Part shown: piece after piece, positions 47,271 to 56,611 of the stretch | Layout: each line of letters starts with the position of its first letter | Numbering within the stretch: the first letter of the stretch is position 1 | Assembly: GCF_023716925.1 (NCBI RefSeq) | Contig: NZ_JAMQQG010000022.1 | Location: forward strand, 1 to 63,846 | Reading direction: 5' to 3' | Origin: Frankia sp. R82 | Lineage (GTDB): Bacteria; Actinomycetota; Actinomycetes; Frankiales; Frankiaceae | Length of the DNA: 63,846 nt | Notes under the pieces: generated by a model | Database searches by the model: none | Told to the model about the DNA's origin: nothing | Seen by the model: only the letters and a program-made list of their open reading frames with translations | Made by a program: the position numbers and the translations under genes

Positions 47271-47670
47271 CAGGGCGCCCGGCAGCCAGCCAGTCGGCCG
47301 TCAGGACATCGGCTCCTGTTGTCGATGTTGAGCATCGGGGCAGCCCCGGCACCGATCGGCTGCGCGAACGATCACGCGGCCGCGTCCCCGTCACCCGTCC
47401 CGAGCGCCGTCGACTCCACCCCGACCGCGCCCCGGAACGCCCCGGGCCGGACCCGGCGGATCACACTGACCACCTCGGAGTCATCTGTCATCGCACGGGT
47501 TCTCGGCGCGTCAGCGGAAGGATCCATTCGGGTCTCCGACAGCTGTAGTATTTTCTGGCAAAGCCGGCGCGAGGACAGGCGGAGATAATCATGACGGTGA
47601 CGCCATCCGCGAACACATTGCGTGCGTTCAAAAGGCCGGAGGCAGGGCTGCCCGGGGAATTGAGGGGCTG

Positions 47671-48333
47671 ATGCGTGGGACCGTCGCCGTTGTCGACGAC
47701 GACGAGGTGCTGTGCGCGACGATCGTCCGGGTCCTGCGTCTCGAGGGGTTCGGGGTGCCGTGGTCGGCGATGACCGGAGGCGCGGCGTTGCGACGGGTGG
47801 CCGATTCCGGGTCGCCCGATGTGCTGGTCCTGGACGTCGCGCTTCCCGATACGGATGGCAGGGATCTGCTGGGGGCGCTGCGTAGCAGAGGTGTCGCGGC
47901 GCCGGCGCTGCTGCTGTCCGCGAAAAGTTCGGTCGCCGACAAGGTCCTCGGCTTCAGCGCCGGTGCGGACGACTATCTGACCAAGCCGTTCGCCATGGAG
48001 GAGCTGCTGGCACGTTTGGACGTGCTGGTCCGCCGGACGCCTGGTGGCGTCACCGGCGAGGTCGCTCTCGATCCGGTACGGCATGTCGTGGCCGGCCCGA
48101 GCGGCTCCCGACCGCTGTCCCCCACCGAGTACCGGCTGCTTGCGGCACTGGTCAGTCGCCGTGGCGAGGTTGTGCGGCGGGCATCGCTGATCTCCAGTGC
48201 ATGGCCGCCGGGCTCGTTCGTTCGGGAGAACACGCTGGACAGCTACGTGGCGAGGCTGCGTCGCGCGTTGCTCGACGTCGGCAGCCGGGCGTCGATCGCG
48301 ACCGCGCGGGGTGTCGGTTACCGGTTCGACTGA
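47671..48333 (+). CDS. OmpR/PhoB-type response regulator
   Basis: A 220-residue regulator. The receiver has VDDDE at residues 8-12, phospho-acceptor Asp55 (VLVLDVALPD) and Lys in DYLTKPF. The C-terminal winged helix contains LSPTEYRLLAALVSRRGEVV and ENTLDSYVARLRRALLD, then ATARGVGYRF. Its TGA overlaps the kinase ATG (TGATG at 48331-48335), so both are co-translated. Targets are unknown; the neighbouring genes are not obviously linked. Confidence 0.95.
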   Translation: MRGTVAVVDDDEVLCATIVRVLRLEGFGVPWSAMTGGAALRRVADSGSPDVLVLDVALPDTDGRDLLGALRSRGVAAPALLLSAKSSVADKVLGFSAGADDYLTKPFAMEELLARLDVLVRRTPGGVTGEVALDPVRHVVAGPSGSRPLSPTEYRLLAALVSRRGEVVRRASLISSAWPPGSFVRENTLDSYVARLRRALLDVGSRASIATARGVGYRFD

Positions 48334-49661
48334 TGCATCGGCGGCTGGTCCGGCTCACAGTCGTGGTCATCGCGGCCTCGGTGGGTCTGTTCACCATGGC
48401 GTTCTGGGTGCTTCTGCGGAGCTGGATGCATCACGACGCCGACGTCCTGCTGGCCTCGCGTGCGCGGTCCGCGGCAGCACTGGTCGCGGTCGATGCCGGG
48501 CGGCTTGTCGTGGAGGAGACGCCGGGCGACGAGGCGGTGGAGCCGGAGATGTGGCTGTTCGACCTGAGGTCGTCCCCGGTGGTACGTCCGCCGGGGGGCC
48601 GGTCCCTCGATGCGGCAGCCGCCACGCTCGCCGCGTCCGGGCCAGGCACGCGGGTGGTCAGTGGGGTCGAGCTACGGTCACTGCCGGTCGGTGACGGGGC
48701 TCGCCGCATCGGCGTGGTGGTGGTGGCGCTTGGCCTCGCGCCGTATGTGCACAGCGAGCGGCTCGCTGTGGGCGCGGCGGTCGCGCTCGACCTCGTCATC
48801 GTGGCCGGCGCGGTCGTCCTGGTGCATCGGCTGGTCGGTTCGGCGTTGCGCCCGGTGGCCGACATGACGACGCGCGCCCGCGAATGGGCCGTACACGATC
48901 TGGATCAGCGGTTCGGGCTTGGACCACCGCGCGACGAGATCACCGGCCTCGCGGTGACGTTGGACAGCCTGTTCGCCAGGCTCGCGGCGAGTCTGCGGCA
49001 CGAGACGCTGCTCACCGCGCAGATCGCCCATGAACTCAAGGCCCCGCTGGCCCGGCTGCGGGCCGTCGCCGAGGCGAGTGCGCGGTACGACACACGGCCC
49101 CGGCAGCTGCGGACAGCCCTCCACCAGGTGATCGGCGAGGTCGACCAGCTCGCCGGAGTCGTCGAGACTCTCCTGAAGGCGCACAACGGCTCCGCGACGA
49201 CCGGGCGAGTGGACCTCACCGAGGCGGCCGCGCGGGTGACCCGCGCCGCCACAACGGCACACCCGCGTGTGCAGGTGCATGTCCACGGCGTCGCCCAGCC
49301 GGCGCTGTGCGATCCGGACCTGGCCGAACGGATCCTGGCGCCGATCGTCGACAACGCGCTTCGGTACGCCCGGTCGGCCATCACCGTCCAGATCGGCGCG
49401 GCCAGTCCGGGGCATGACGAGGCGTCGACAGTGCGGGTCCTGGTTCAGGACGACGGCCCGGGATTCCGTCCTGACGAGGTGGACGCGGTTTTCGACCCCG
49501 GCTACCGGGGGGCCGCCGCGACGGGGGACGGCGCCGGGCTCGGACTGCCCCTCGCGCGAAGGCTCGCCCGGCTCGTCGGCGGCGATGTGCTCGTCGTGCC
49601 CGAACGGCACGGCCAGGTGGCCGTGATCCTGCCGGCGCTGCCCGGCATGTGGCGGGCCTAG
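48333..49661 (+). CDS. Sensor histidine kinase (HAMP, HisKA)
   Basis: A 442-residue membrane kinase. Two helices (VVVIASVG-like at about 9-28, and AVALDLVIVAGAVVLVHRLV at about 150-169) flank a sensor domain of about 120 residues. HAMP follows (LRPVADMTTRAREWAVHDLD), then HisKA with His233 in LTAQIAHELKAPLARLRAVA, and HATPase boxes IVDNALRYA (N), VQDDGPGFRPDE (G1) and GAGLGLPLARRLARLVGG (G2). The typical HExxPL motif is HELKAPL. It partners the response regulator in front. Confidence 0.94.
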   Translation: MHRRLVRLTVVVIAASVGLFTMAFWVLLRSWMHHDADVLLASRARSAAALVAVDAGRLVVEETPGDEAVEPEMWLFDLRSSPVVRPPGGRSLDAAAATLAASGPGTRVVSGVELRSLPVGDGARRIGVVVVALGLAPYVHSERLAVGAAVALDLVIVAGAVVLVHRLVGSALRPVADMTTRAREWAVHDLDQRFGLGPPRDEITGLAVTLDSLFARLAASLRHETLLTAQIAHELKAPLARLRAVAEASARYDTRPRQLRTALHQVIGEVDQLAGVVETLLKAHNGSATTGRVDLTEAAARVTRAATTAHPRVQVHVHGVAQPALCDPDLAERILAPIVDNALRYARSAITVQIGAASPGHDEASTVRVLVQDDGPGFRPDEVDAVFDPGYRGAAATGDGAGLGLPLARRLARLVGGDVLVVPERHGQVAVILPALPGMWRA

Positions 49662-49713
49662 GGTGTGGCGGGCACCGTCCGCCGGAGCCGGTAGGTGAGC
49701 ATGTGCCCTGCTC

Positions 49714-50604
49714 CTAGCCTTCCACGGCCGCGGACTCGGCCGCGGCCCAGTCCCGGTTCGCCCCCCCTGCCCCATCTGCCCCATCTGCCCCGCTGATGCT
49801 GTCGGCGGCCATGTCGGTGTGGACGAGTTCGGATCGGTCCTTCTTCGTGACCGTCAGATAGATCACCGTCGCGACGATCGCAGCGAGGAACACCAGGCTG
49901 GTGGCCAGGGTGCCCAGTCCTGCGCCGCCTTCGTCGCTGGCGCCGCTGAGGTAGTCGCCGGTCGACCCGCCCAGCGGCCGGGTCAGCACGTAGGCGATCC
50001 AGAACGACAGGATCGGGCCGAGACCGAAACCCTGGTACGCGGCGTAGACAACCGCGATCGCGATGGCGAAGACAACGACCGCGGTCAGCAGGCTGAGCCC
50101 CAGCCGGTCGGTCAACAGGTCGCCGGCGGCGGTGCCGAGCGCGAAGGTGACCAGCACCGCGAGCCAGTAGAACACCTCTCGCCGCCTGGTGATGATGCTG
50201 TGGATCGACAGCGTGCGCTCGACCCGGTACCACACGAAGAACGTCAGCGCGAGCAGGGCGGAGAAGGCGGCGGTGCTGGCGACGAGGCTGACGTTCAGGC
50301 CGTCGGTCAGGTTGTCGGTGACCAGCGTTCCGACAACGCTGATGAGAACGACGGTCGTCCAGTACACGCCCGGCAGGTAGTGGCGAAGCCGGAACTGCGC
50401 CACCAGCGCGGCACCCAGCAGGCCGGACATCAGAAGTGTCGTCCTGCCGAGCCCGAAACCGAGCGTGGTGTTGAGATAGTCGGCGGCACTCTCACCCACG
50501 GTCGTGCAGAGAACCTTGATTATCCAGAAGTAGACCGTTATCTCTGGGACCTTGTTGGACATCGGCCGACCTGCGGCCACCGTTTTTCCGGCTGAGGTAG
50601 TCAT
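49714..50604 (-). CDS. COG4705-type membrane protein
   Basis: A 296-residue protein with eight or nine membrane helices. It contains the family repeat twice or more: PEITVYFWIIKVLCTTVGES then AADYLN, and later VFYWLAVLVTFALGTAAGDL then LTDRLG. The function of this family is unknown. The tail is acidic and low-complexity. The ATG at 50604 removes a doubtful 41-residue Cys-rich leader. A broken paralogue lies just upstream on the other strand. Confidence 0.82.
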   Translation of the reverse strand: MTTSAGKTVAAGRPMSNKVPEITVYFWIIKVLCTTVGESAADYLNTTLGFGLGRTTLLMSGLLGAALVAQFRLRHYLPGVYWTTVVLISVVGTLVTDNLTDGLNVSLVASTAAFSALLALTFFVWYRVERTLSIHSIITRRREVFYWLAVLVTFALGTAAGDLLTDRLGLSLLTAVVVFAIAIAVVYAAYQGFGLGPILSFWIAYVLTRPLGGSTGDYLSGASDEGGAGLGTLATSLVFLAAIVATVIYLTVTKKDRSELVHTDMAADSISGADGADGAGGANRDWAAAESAAVEG

Positions 50605-50797
50605 GCTCACGACACCCAGAATAATGCCGCCAACCTGACAACAACCTGACTGGCGATGAACGCGTCGGCACCGCCGGACAGGCAGGCCATCAATGCCAGC
50701 CAGCATATCGAAACAAGTGCCCGCCACGGGCGCGTTTCCATGACGATCCCCATCGCCTCAGGCCGGCGGCGCCGCAGGAAGGAGCGGAAAGGCATCG

Positions 50798-51110
50798 ATG
50801 ACACCGTCAGCCCAGCCGGAGAGGCGTCGCACGGTAGGGCACCTCGAGTCGAGGGCACCCGAGATCACCGTCATGTTCTGGACCGTCGGGACTCTCACGA
50901 CCGGGATGGGTGCGGGCGCGTGGGAATTCCTCGCGAACCGTGGCGTCCCACTGGCCGGGCAGTGGGCTTATCGGGCTCGCGGTGGCATGTGGCTGCGGCT
51001 GCGGCTGCGGCCCCCACCCTCGCCGCGATCTTCTGTCTGTGGCGCCGCGACGAGCGAACCCTGTCAATCCACAGCATCGTCACCCGCCGACATGAGGCGC
51101 CGACCCACCC
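50798..51110 (+). pseudogene. COG4705 paralogue, decayed
   Basis: One plus frame reads APEITVMFWTVGTLTTGMGA, like PEITVYFWIIKVLCTTVGES of the intact gene. After a break, another frame gives LAAIFCLWRRDERTLSIHSI then VTRRHEA, like LLALTFFVWYRVERTLSIHS then IITRRREV. A stretch of about 100 residues in between is lost and a frameshift lies near 50990. The two copies are divergent and about 200 bp apart. Confidence 0.75.
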
Positions 51111-51185
51111 CGCCGAACCTCGTCGCGATACGAACCGCGTTTCACTTCTCACCGTCTGCCACACTCGGCCGGATACCGGAAAGCA

Positions 51186-51329
51186 TCACGATGTCCACAG
51201 AGTGAGATTTTTGAGGAATTGACAGTGATCGGCCGCCCCGGACAGCAGCACCACAGCCAGACCGATGATCATCGCTATGCCAAGAAATCTCCGCCACAAT
51301 CCGGCGACCTTGTCAACTCCCCATTGCAC
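51186..51329 (-). CDS. Possible 47-aa membrane peptide
   Basis: A GTG at 51329 opens VQWGVDKVAGLWRRFLGIAM then IIGLAVVLLSG, one clear membrane helix with a basic N-terminal side, and stops after 47 residues. No family recognised. It could be a remnant; the ribosome site (TGGAG) is close. Confidence 0.28.
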   Translation of the reverse strand: MQWGVDKVAGLWRRFLGIAMIIGLAVVLLSGAADHCQFLKNLTLWTS

Positions 51330-51573
51330 GACTCCATGGTAGAGACGCCTGATGTGATGAGGATGTATTGGATCATCCGTGGATACGGCCCGCGGGCCGA
51401 CATGGACGAGGACTTTCGGATCGCGGCTCACGGTCGCCGTGGCGAGGTCGCAGGATTCGGTGAGTTCACAGCCACAGGCCTCGCCGCCATCGCGGGAACA
51501 AACCATCGACAGGAGTCGGATTCGGGCGGATACCTGTATCTGCCAGGCCCATGCCCACCAGATGGGGTCCAGG

Positions 51574-52962
51574 TCATTCCGGCCGACTCCGTGGGCCTCG
51601 GTCAGACGGGATCAACGAATCACTCGAACCGCCAGTGGGTCGGCGTTGTTGTTCGACGTTCCTGTACGGATCGCTCGCCGGCCGGACGTCGGGACGGGGG
51701 GCAGGCCTGGGGCGCCTGCCGTTGCGGGCGTCGAAGGCGGCAATCCCACGGCGGTAGGCCTGTTCCTTGCGGCGCGCGATCGCGGTCGGTTCGATCTCGG
51801 CAACACCGATGCGCCCGTGGGCGCCGATGACGCTGGCCCGGGCGGCGTCGAGCAGACAAGGTGCCAGGGCATCCGCGAGGGCGCCGGGATCGTCGGGGGC
51901 GACGGCCGCGCCGGCCTCCCAACGTTGCACGAACGGCGCGACCCCGGTCCGGGTCGTGGTCACCACCGGACGGCCCGCGGCCATCGCCTCGGCGGCGACG
52001 ATGGAGAAGCTTTCGAACCGGCTGGGCACGGCGACGACCCGGGCCTGACGGTAGACCTCGCGGACCTGCCCGGCGGACAGATGCCCGGGCAGCTCGACGT
52101 TCAGACCGAGCTGCGCAGCCCGGCGCGCCAGCCACTGCCCCGACGGCGTCCCGGAGATCATCCCGGCGGATCGGCCGGCGAGGATGAGCTTGTGAGCGAC
52201 CCCGGCGCCGCGCAGCCGCGCGGAGGCTTCGAGGACCACGTCGACACCTTTGTAGGCCTCCAGTCGACCGATGACGGCGATGGTGGGTTCGGTCTCGGCG
52301 ACGTCGCCGATGTCATGCCAGGGAGAAGCGTCAAACGGGTTCGGGATGACCTCGACCTCCCGGCGACTCAACCAGCCGGAGTCACGCAGGGTGTCGACGA
52401 GCAGCTGCGAGGGTGAGGTCACCACCGCGGCGCGGTTCGCCGAGGTGCGGTCGATCCGGTCAGCCAGGCTGCCCTTGATCCCGATGGGTTCCCCGGACAG
52501 CCGGACAGTGAGCATCGTTGGGCAGTGCAGGTGGATCGCGAGGGGATGGGAGCGGCGCATGGCCTGAACGAGCCCTCGGGTCTCCCCGTCCTGGGTTTCG
52601 ATGATGTCGGGATGCAGGCCCAGCTGGCGCATCCACAGGCTGTAGGACAGCGGGAGGCTGGCCCGCAGCGACAGCGAATCCCGCGGGTACAGCGGGCCGC
52701 GCAGCCGGGTACCGACCGGGCCCAGCGCCCGGCTGACGGGAATCCGCAGCAATGGCCGGCGGTGCACGTGGACACCGGCCTCGACACTGTCGGTGGACTG
52801 GTGACCCTGCGCGCAGAGCACATGGACGTCGTGCCCGAGTCCGGCGAGCGCGACGGCCAACGCCGCGGTGTAGGTACCCGCCCCGTCCCAGACGACGGGC
52901 GGGTACTGCTCGCAGAAGAACACGATACACAAGGCCCGTATCGACCCGAACGACTCCGTCAC
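51574..52962 (-). CDS. GT4-type glycosyltransferase
   Basis: A roughly 462-residue retaining glycosyltransferase with two Rossmann domains. N-terminal CEQYPPVVWDGAGTYTAALA has the glycine-rich acceptor loop. The C-terminal half carries VIGRLEAYKGVDVVLEASAR and SRFESFSIVAAEAMAAGRPV, with the Glu-x7-Glu pair and the PV donor-binding stretch. It probably transfers a sugar from a nucleotide donor to a cell-envelope or natural-product acceptor. GTG at 52962 is used; a TTG start at 53019 would add 19 residues. The last 50 residues are Arg/Pro-rich and may be disordered. No partner genes are adjacent. Confidence 0.88.
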   Translation of the reverse strand: MTESFGSIRALCIVFFCEQYPPVVWDGAGTYTAALAVALAGLGHDVHVLCAQGHQSTDSVEAGVHVHRRPLLRIPVSRALGPVGTRLRGPLYPRDSLSLRASLPLSYSLWMRQLGLHPDIIETQDGETRGLVQAMRRSHPLAIHLHCPTMLTVRLSGEPIGIKGSLADRIDRTSANRAAVVTSPSQLLVDTLRDSGWLSRREVEVIPNPFDASPWHDIGDVAETEPTIAVIGRLEAYKGVDVVLEASARLRGAGVAHKLILAGRSAGMISGTPSGQWLARRAAQLGLNVELPGHLSAGQVREVYRQARVVAVPSRFESFSIVAAEAMAAGRPVVTTTRTGVAPFVQRWEAGAAVAPDDPGALADALAPCLLDAARASVIGAHGRIGVAEIEPTAIARRKEQAYRRGIAAFDARNGRRPRPAPRPDVRPASDPYRNVEQQRRPTGGSSDSLIPSDRGPRSRPE

Positions 52963-53328
52963 CTGTCCCCGATTCCCACTGTGCCGCGACCCTACCGTGC
53001 CATTACCGGAGAGCAACAATAAAGTGCGAACACGTTACCCGAGGAAACATGAGCAACGGGCAGCACATGTCAACACAACCGACGGTACGCAGCTACGGAA
53101 ACTTTCCGCCTCGACAATGGCCGACGAGAACGACAACCAAGAAGAGCGATCTGCAGATCCTGGAAACTCGTCGGACCGGTAGTCGCAACCTCCCGTCTCC
53201 GGGCAGAACAGCATCGGTCGATGCCTCGATTCTCGGATATGGATCATGTGATTTCCATGTGAACGAGAGGGCGACCGGTGGACGGATCGTTCCGGACGGA
53301 ACGCTGTCGCCCTTCCACGACCGAGGGG

Positions 53329-53382
53329 CAACCCGACAGATCGGGGCAACCCGACGGATCGACCTGAAATTCAGGTCGATCC
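53329..53382. promoter_or_regulatory. 18-bp tandem repeat and 27-bp palindrome
   Basis: GGGGCAACCCGACRGATC occurs twice in tandem. Then GGATCGACCTGAA (53356-53368) pairs perfectly with TTCAGGTCGATCC (53370-53382) around one base. This lies just before the CorA-like remnant at 53390 and looks like an operator that outlived its gene. Confidence 0.55.
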
Positions 53383-53389
53383 TCGTGCC

Positions 53390-54309
53390 ATGACGACCTC
53401 GCACGGTACGGACGTGCGATCGGCGTGGCCGCTCGCCTATCTGCCGGAGCTCCCGGTCACGGCTCCGGTCGACGCACCGGCCCCGATCCGGCTGTCCTCG
53501 GCGTGCCGCATCCTCTCCCAGCCCCAGGCCAGCCCCTCCTCGACCCTGACCCCCAGACCGGAGCGCGTGCCTGCGCCGCCCATGACGGTGCGACCCGCTG
53601 CAACCGCCCGGACCAGGTTGTACCGCGACGGGAAGCTGAGTATCTCGGGTTTCCCCGCCGCTGACATCAGCGAGTATGCCGACCAACCCGGCGTGACGAT
53701 CTGGCTGGATCTACACAACCCTGATCGTGATGATCTCGCCGTCCTACGCGAGGAGTTCGGCCTGCACCCGCTGGCCGTCAAGGAGACGGCCCCGTGCCCT
53801 GTTGCTCTTGACGGCCGGAGGCCGGGCAGGCGCGTCGAGAGGTGGGTTCCGGGTTTCCCTACTACGCCTGCCCGACGACGCCTGTCCGGCGTGAGGAAGA
53901 GCTGTTACTGGGCGCCGACGGGCTGGTTCTGCCGGCCCTGACCGGACCGCTGCGCGCCGACACGCTCACCGGACTGATCGCCCGGGGAAGCGCCGGCGGC
54001 CGTCGGTTCCCACAGATGATTCTCGACATACTGCTCGCTGTGGCGGGATTTGTCGGTGATCCGCGCGACGAGGCCTTCGATACCGCTCGCAGCATCAAGG
54101 CCCGAGGTGCCTACCTGATTGAACTGGACGAGGACACGGTACGGAAACAGGTCGCCGCCGACCACATCCATCCGAGGTACAAAAATCGGACTACCGGAAC
54201 CCCCGCGAGGTGCACCTGCCCCAGCCAGAACATGATCCCAGAGAGATCGCACCCTTGCCGGCCGGGTACACCTCGCCCTCGTCGGATTCGAGCCATCACC
54301 AGAATATGA
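53390..54309 (+). pseudogene. CorA-like Mg2+ transporter remnant
   Basis: About 53600-53800 encodes ARTRLYRDGKLSISGFPAAD, ISEYADQPGVTIWLDLHNPD and RDDLAVLREEFGLHPLAVKE, the N-terminal soluble domain of actinobacterial CorA. The frame then becomes Arg-rich and ends. A second frame continues to 54309 with MILDILLAVAGFVGDPRDEA and other natural-looking stretches that I cannot match to CorA. No GMN motif or pore helices are found, so it cannot transport. The first 60 residues from 53390 are low-complexity. Confidence 0.6.
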
Positions 54310-54392
54310 TCATTACAGTTAAGGGCGGGGGGTGGATCCTGTGTGGCACGGGATCCGATCCCCATGGCCCACCCTACCTATATACCACCTGT

Positions 54393-54950
54393 TTACGGGC
54401 GGCGCTCGATGGTGAATGGATTGCTGGTTGGGTGAGCCTGGTGAGCACCCAGGCGGATCACGTTCGGAGAGGCGGGACGACCGTCGATCGTGAAAGCGAA
54501 ACCGGTCCGCGCCGCCGCACCGTCGACGAAGTCGATCCCGTCAAGACTGCCGTAGTTGACGAACCTGAAGGTAAGCGTCCTGTGGTCCTTACCAGGGGAG
54601 AGGGTGTCCCCCTTCTCCAACCGCACACCATGCGCGGTGATCGGCCGATCGGCGCGGACCGTCCCGGTGAACACCACCTTGCCACGACCAGGGTGGGTGA
54701 CCCTTAGATGCCAGCCGGCCTGGTCATGCCAGACATAGTCGCCGGCCGCAGCACCACTTTTGACAACAGGAGCACCAAGCACGATGACCGGGAGACGCCC
54801 CGCGTGGCTGGAGCTGTCCCTCGATGCGGCAACGCTTGCGTACGGGGTGGGAGATGGCGCGGCGTTCGCCATACCAGTCAGGCCGCCGACGAACGCGGCG
54901 CTCGCCGCCACGGTCCCGACCGCCACTGCGGCCCTACGAGGTACACGCAT
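54393..54950 (-). CDS. Secreted hypothetical protein
   Basis: A 185-residue protein with a clear Sec signal peptide (MRVPRRAAVAVGTVAASAAF, then VGGLTGMANA, cleavage after ANA). The mature part is a beta-rich domain of unknown function: GDYVWHDQAGWHLRVTHPGR, GKVVFTGTVRADRPITAHGV, LTFRFVNYGSLDGIDFVDGA. GGAGG 5 nt before the ATG at 54950 fixes the start, which removes an unlikely 67-residue leader. It has no gene partner. It is probably exported to the medium or wall. Confidence 0.85.
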   Translation of the reverse strand: MRVPRRAAVAVGTVAASAAFVGGLTGMANAAPSPTPYASVAASRDSSSHAGRLPVIVLGAPVVKSGAAAGDYVWHDQAGWHLRVTHPGRGKVVFTGTVRADRPITAHGVRLEKGDTLSPGKDHRTLTFRFVNYGSLDGIDFVDGAAARTGFAFTIDGRPASPNVIRLGAHQAHPTSNPFTIERRP

Positions 54951-55223
54951 GGAAACCTCCACGATAAGGGTTAACCGATGATTCCGGGTGAAACCATGCA
55001 GCGACCATCGCCAGCCATGGCCACACCCGCCGTCCAGATCCTGTATGAGTTGCACATGAACTGCACAAGTTACGTAACAAAATGGCAGGAAATGCTCGCA
55101 GGGCGGTTCCACTCGACGCCACGGGGAAAGCGCCGAGCCGGCCGGTGACACCGCATCGCGGGTGGAGGTCTTCCACTTTCATGGGCATTTCCTCCGTTCG
55201 AACAAGAACCCGCCACCCTCGCA

Positions 55224-55457
55224 TCACACAGCCTGGCGGTCGTCATTCGTCCGCCTACACGCGTCATTCGTCCGCCTACACGCGTCGCATGGACGGCTTA
55301 TGGTCAGGGCCACCGATGCGACGCCGGAACAGACGCGGTACCCGGCCTCCGCCAGGACCACAGGCGCCGATTCGGCCAAGGCCATCGCGGGATCAACGCC
55401 ACGGCGCGACCGCCTACACATCGGCACCCGCAGGATCCATGCCAGCCACCCTAGCAT
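55224..55457 (-). CDS. Unrecognised small protein, family member B (shortened)
   Basis: A 77-residue homologue of the protein at 36869. It begins MLGWLAWILRVPMCRRSRRG and continues VDPAMALAESAPVVLAEAGY. Next to member A it lacks residues 45-105 in frame, lacks two codons near the start, and carries a 21-bp in-frame duplication (DACRRTN twice). Start codon and upstream palindrome are placed as in A. Whether the short form works is unknown; loss of the middle with its Cys-containing segment suggests decay. Confidence 0.45.
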   Translation of the reverse strand: MLGWLAWILRVPMCRRSRRGVDPAMALAESAPVVLAEAGYRVCSGVASVALTISRPCDACRRTNDACRRTNDDRQAV

Positions 55458-55471
55458 GAACAATCCTTCAT
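55455..55471. promoter_or_regulatory. TGAA-N6-TTCA palindrome, copy B
   Basis: On the minus strand ATGAAGGATTGTTCATG, nearly identical to copy A at 36854-36871 and overlapping the start codon of family member B in the same way. Confidence 0.55.
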
Positions 55472-55718
55472 ATATTTTTCCGCACCCGCCACAGCGCAGA
55501 ACGTCGCAATTCACCGGTCGCAACCGATGGAGTATCTTCCGTTTGGCGGCGACTTCCAGTAAACCCAGATCTTTCCCGTCTCAACCAGGTATGACTGCGG
55601 GAAAACCTCCCACCCCTGTTGATGTTGATTTGTGCTGTTCGGTCGGGGTGCGGCCGTGGCAGTGTGCCCGCTGTCGCGCGGGTGGGCATCCCGTCCACGT
55701 CCGGGACGGGTCCCTTCC

Positions 55719-55775
55719 GGTCGGTGGGCTGGGAGGTCGGTGGGCTGGGAGGTCGGTGGGCTGGGAGGTCGGTGG
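55719..55775. repeat. 16-bp minisatellite
   Basis: GGTCGGTGGGCTGGGA occurs three times in tandem plus a partial fourth. The unit is not a multiple of 3 and no intact gene covers it. G-rich on the plus strand, so it could form a quadruplex. Confidence 0.7.
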
Positions 55776-55849
55776 CCCGGGCTCTCCGGGGACGGGCGGT
55801 GTGTGCAACGTCCTGATCGCCTGGACGGCCAGTGGGGCTCAGGCGGTGG

Positions 55850-56184
55850 TGGACCGCGGGGTGTGGCAAGGCCTGCCGGACGTGGTGGGCCCGCTGGCCC
55901 GCGAGCGAGTACAGCCGGTGGCGCAGACGTTTCGGTTCCCACGATCTCGCCGGGTGATCGACGAGAGCGAGCATCCAGGTCCGGTCGCTCAGATCGCAGG
56001 CAAGCGCGTCGAGCGCACCAGATCTGGTTCCGAATAGGAATGTGTAGGGCCGGTCGGTCAGGCCGACATTCCTGAGCACCTTCGCCGGGTCATGGGTCGC
56101 GGCGGCGAGGGGCCGGAGGCCTGGGCCACATCCGCCCCACGCCAAATCTGCCACACATAGTGGCCTGGGTAGCCTGCGCGTCAT
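55850..56184 (-). pseudogene. IS1380-like transposase C-terminal fragment
   Basis: Minus frame: DALACDLSDRTWMLALVDHP, ARSWEPKRLRHRLYSLAGQR, AHHVRQALPHPA. This follows the C-terminal region of IS1380/IS4-type transposases (HPAR-WEPK-LR-RL). Catalytic blocks upstream are absent and the frame runs into Pro-rich sequence at the minisatellite. Confidence 0.65.
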
Positions 56185-56470
56185 GTCCCGGCTGGTCGTT
56201 CCGGCTTCCTCTCGTCACCGGTTTCTGGCTGCGGCCGGCGCGGTGGCAGCCGCAGGGCTGACGGGCTGCGGCACCGGTGATTCGAACCCGCCGGCGTCAC
56301 CGGCGTCGTCGGGGTCGCCGCCGCCGCCCTCCGGCACGAGCACCGCCACGCCGCTGATCCTCGCCGAAGCCGCCGCCGGGTGCTGGGGCATGGACGAGCC
56401 AGTTCGCTCCCCGACTCACCACGAATTCACCGCGAGGGGTCTGCTGCCCCCTGGAAACCGGACACTGTGA
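56183..56470 (+). CDS. Short lipoprotein or truncated secreted protein
   Basis: A 95-residue frame with an evident lipoprotein signal: RHRFLAAAGAVAAAGLTGCG, Cys at about position 29. A Ser/Pro-rich linker follows, then EAAAGCWGMDEPVRSP, and the frame ends soon after. The signal looks functional, but the body is too short for a domain, so it may be the 5' end of a broken gene. No family recognised. Confidence 0.5.
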   Translation: MSRLVVPASSRHRFLAAAGAVAAAGLTGCGTGDSNPPASPASSGSPPPPSGTSTATPLILAEAAAGCWGMDEPVRSPTHHEFTARGLLPPGNRTL

Positions 56471-56611
56471 TCCGGATCAAACGGTCCCTGGACGGACGTT
56501 GGACAGCACGGATCTGTTCTTGGCAGGGCGGCGTTCGACGGGCTCAGGCGCAGCACCGGTCACGGAGCTTCAGAACGAGCAACTCCCTTGTGGGGTGGGG
56601 CGGGGTGAGCG

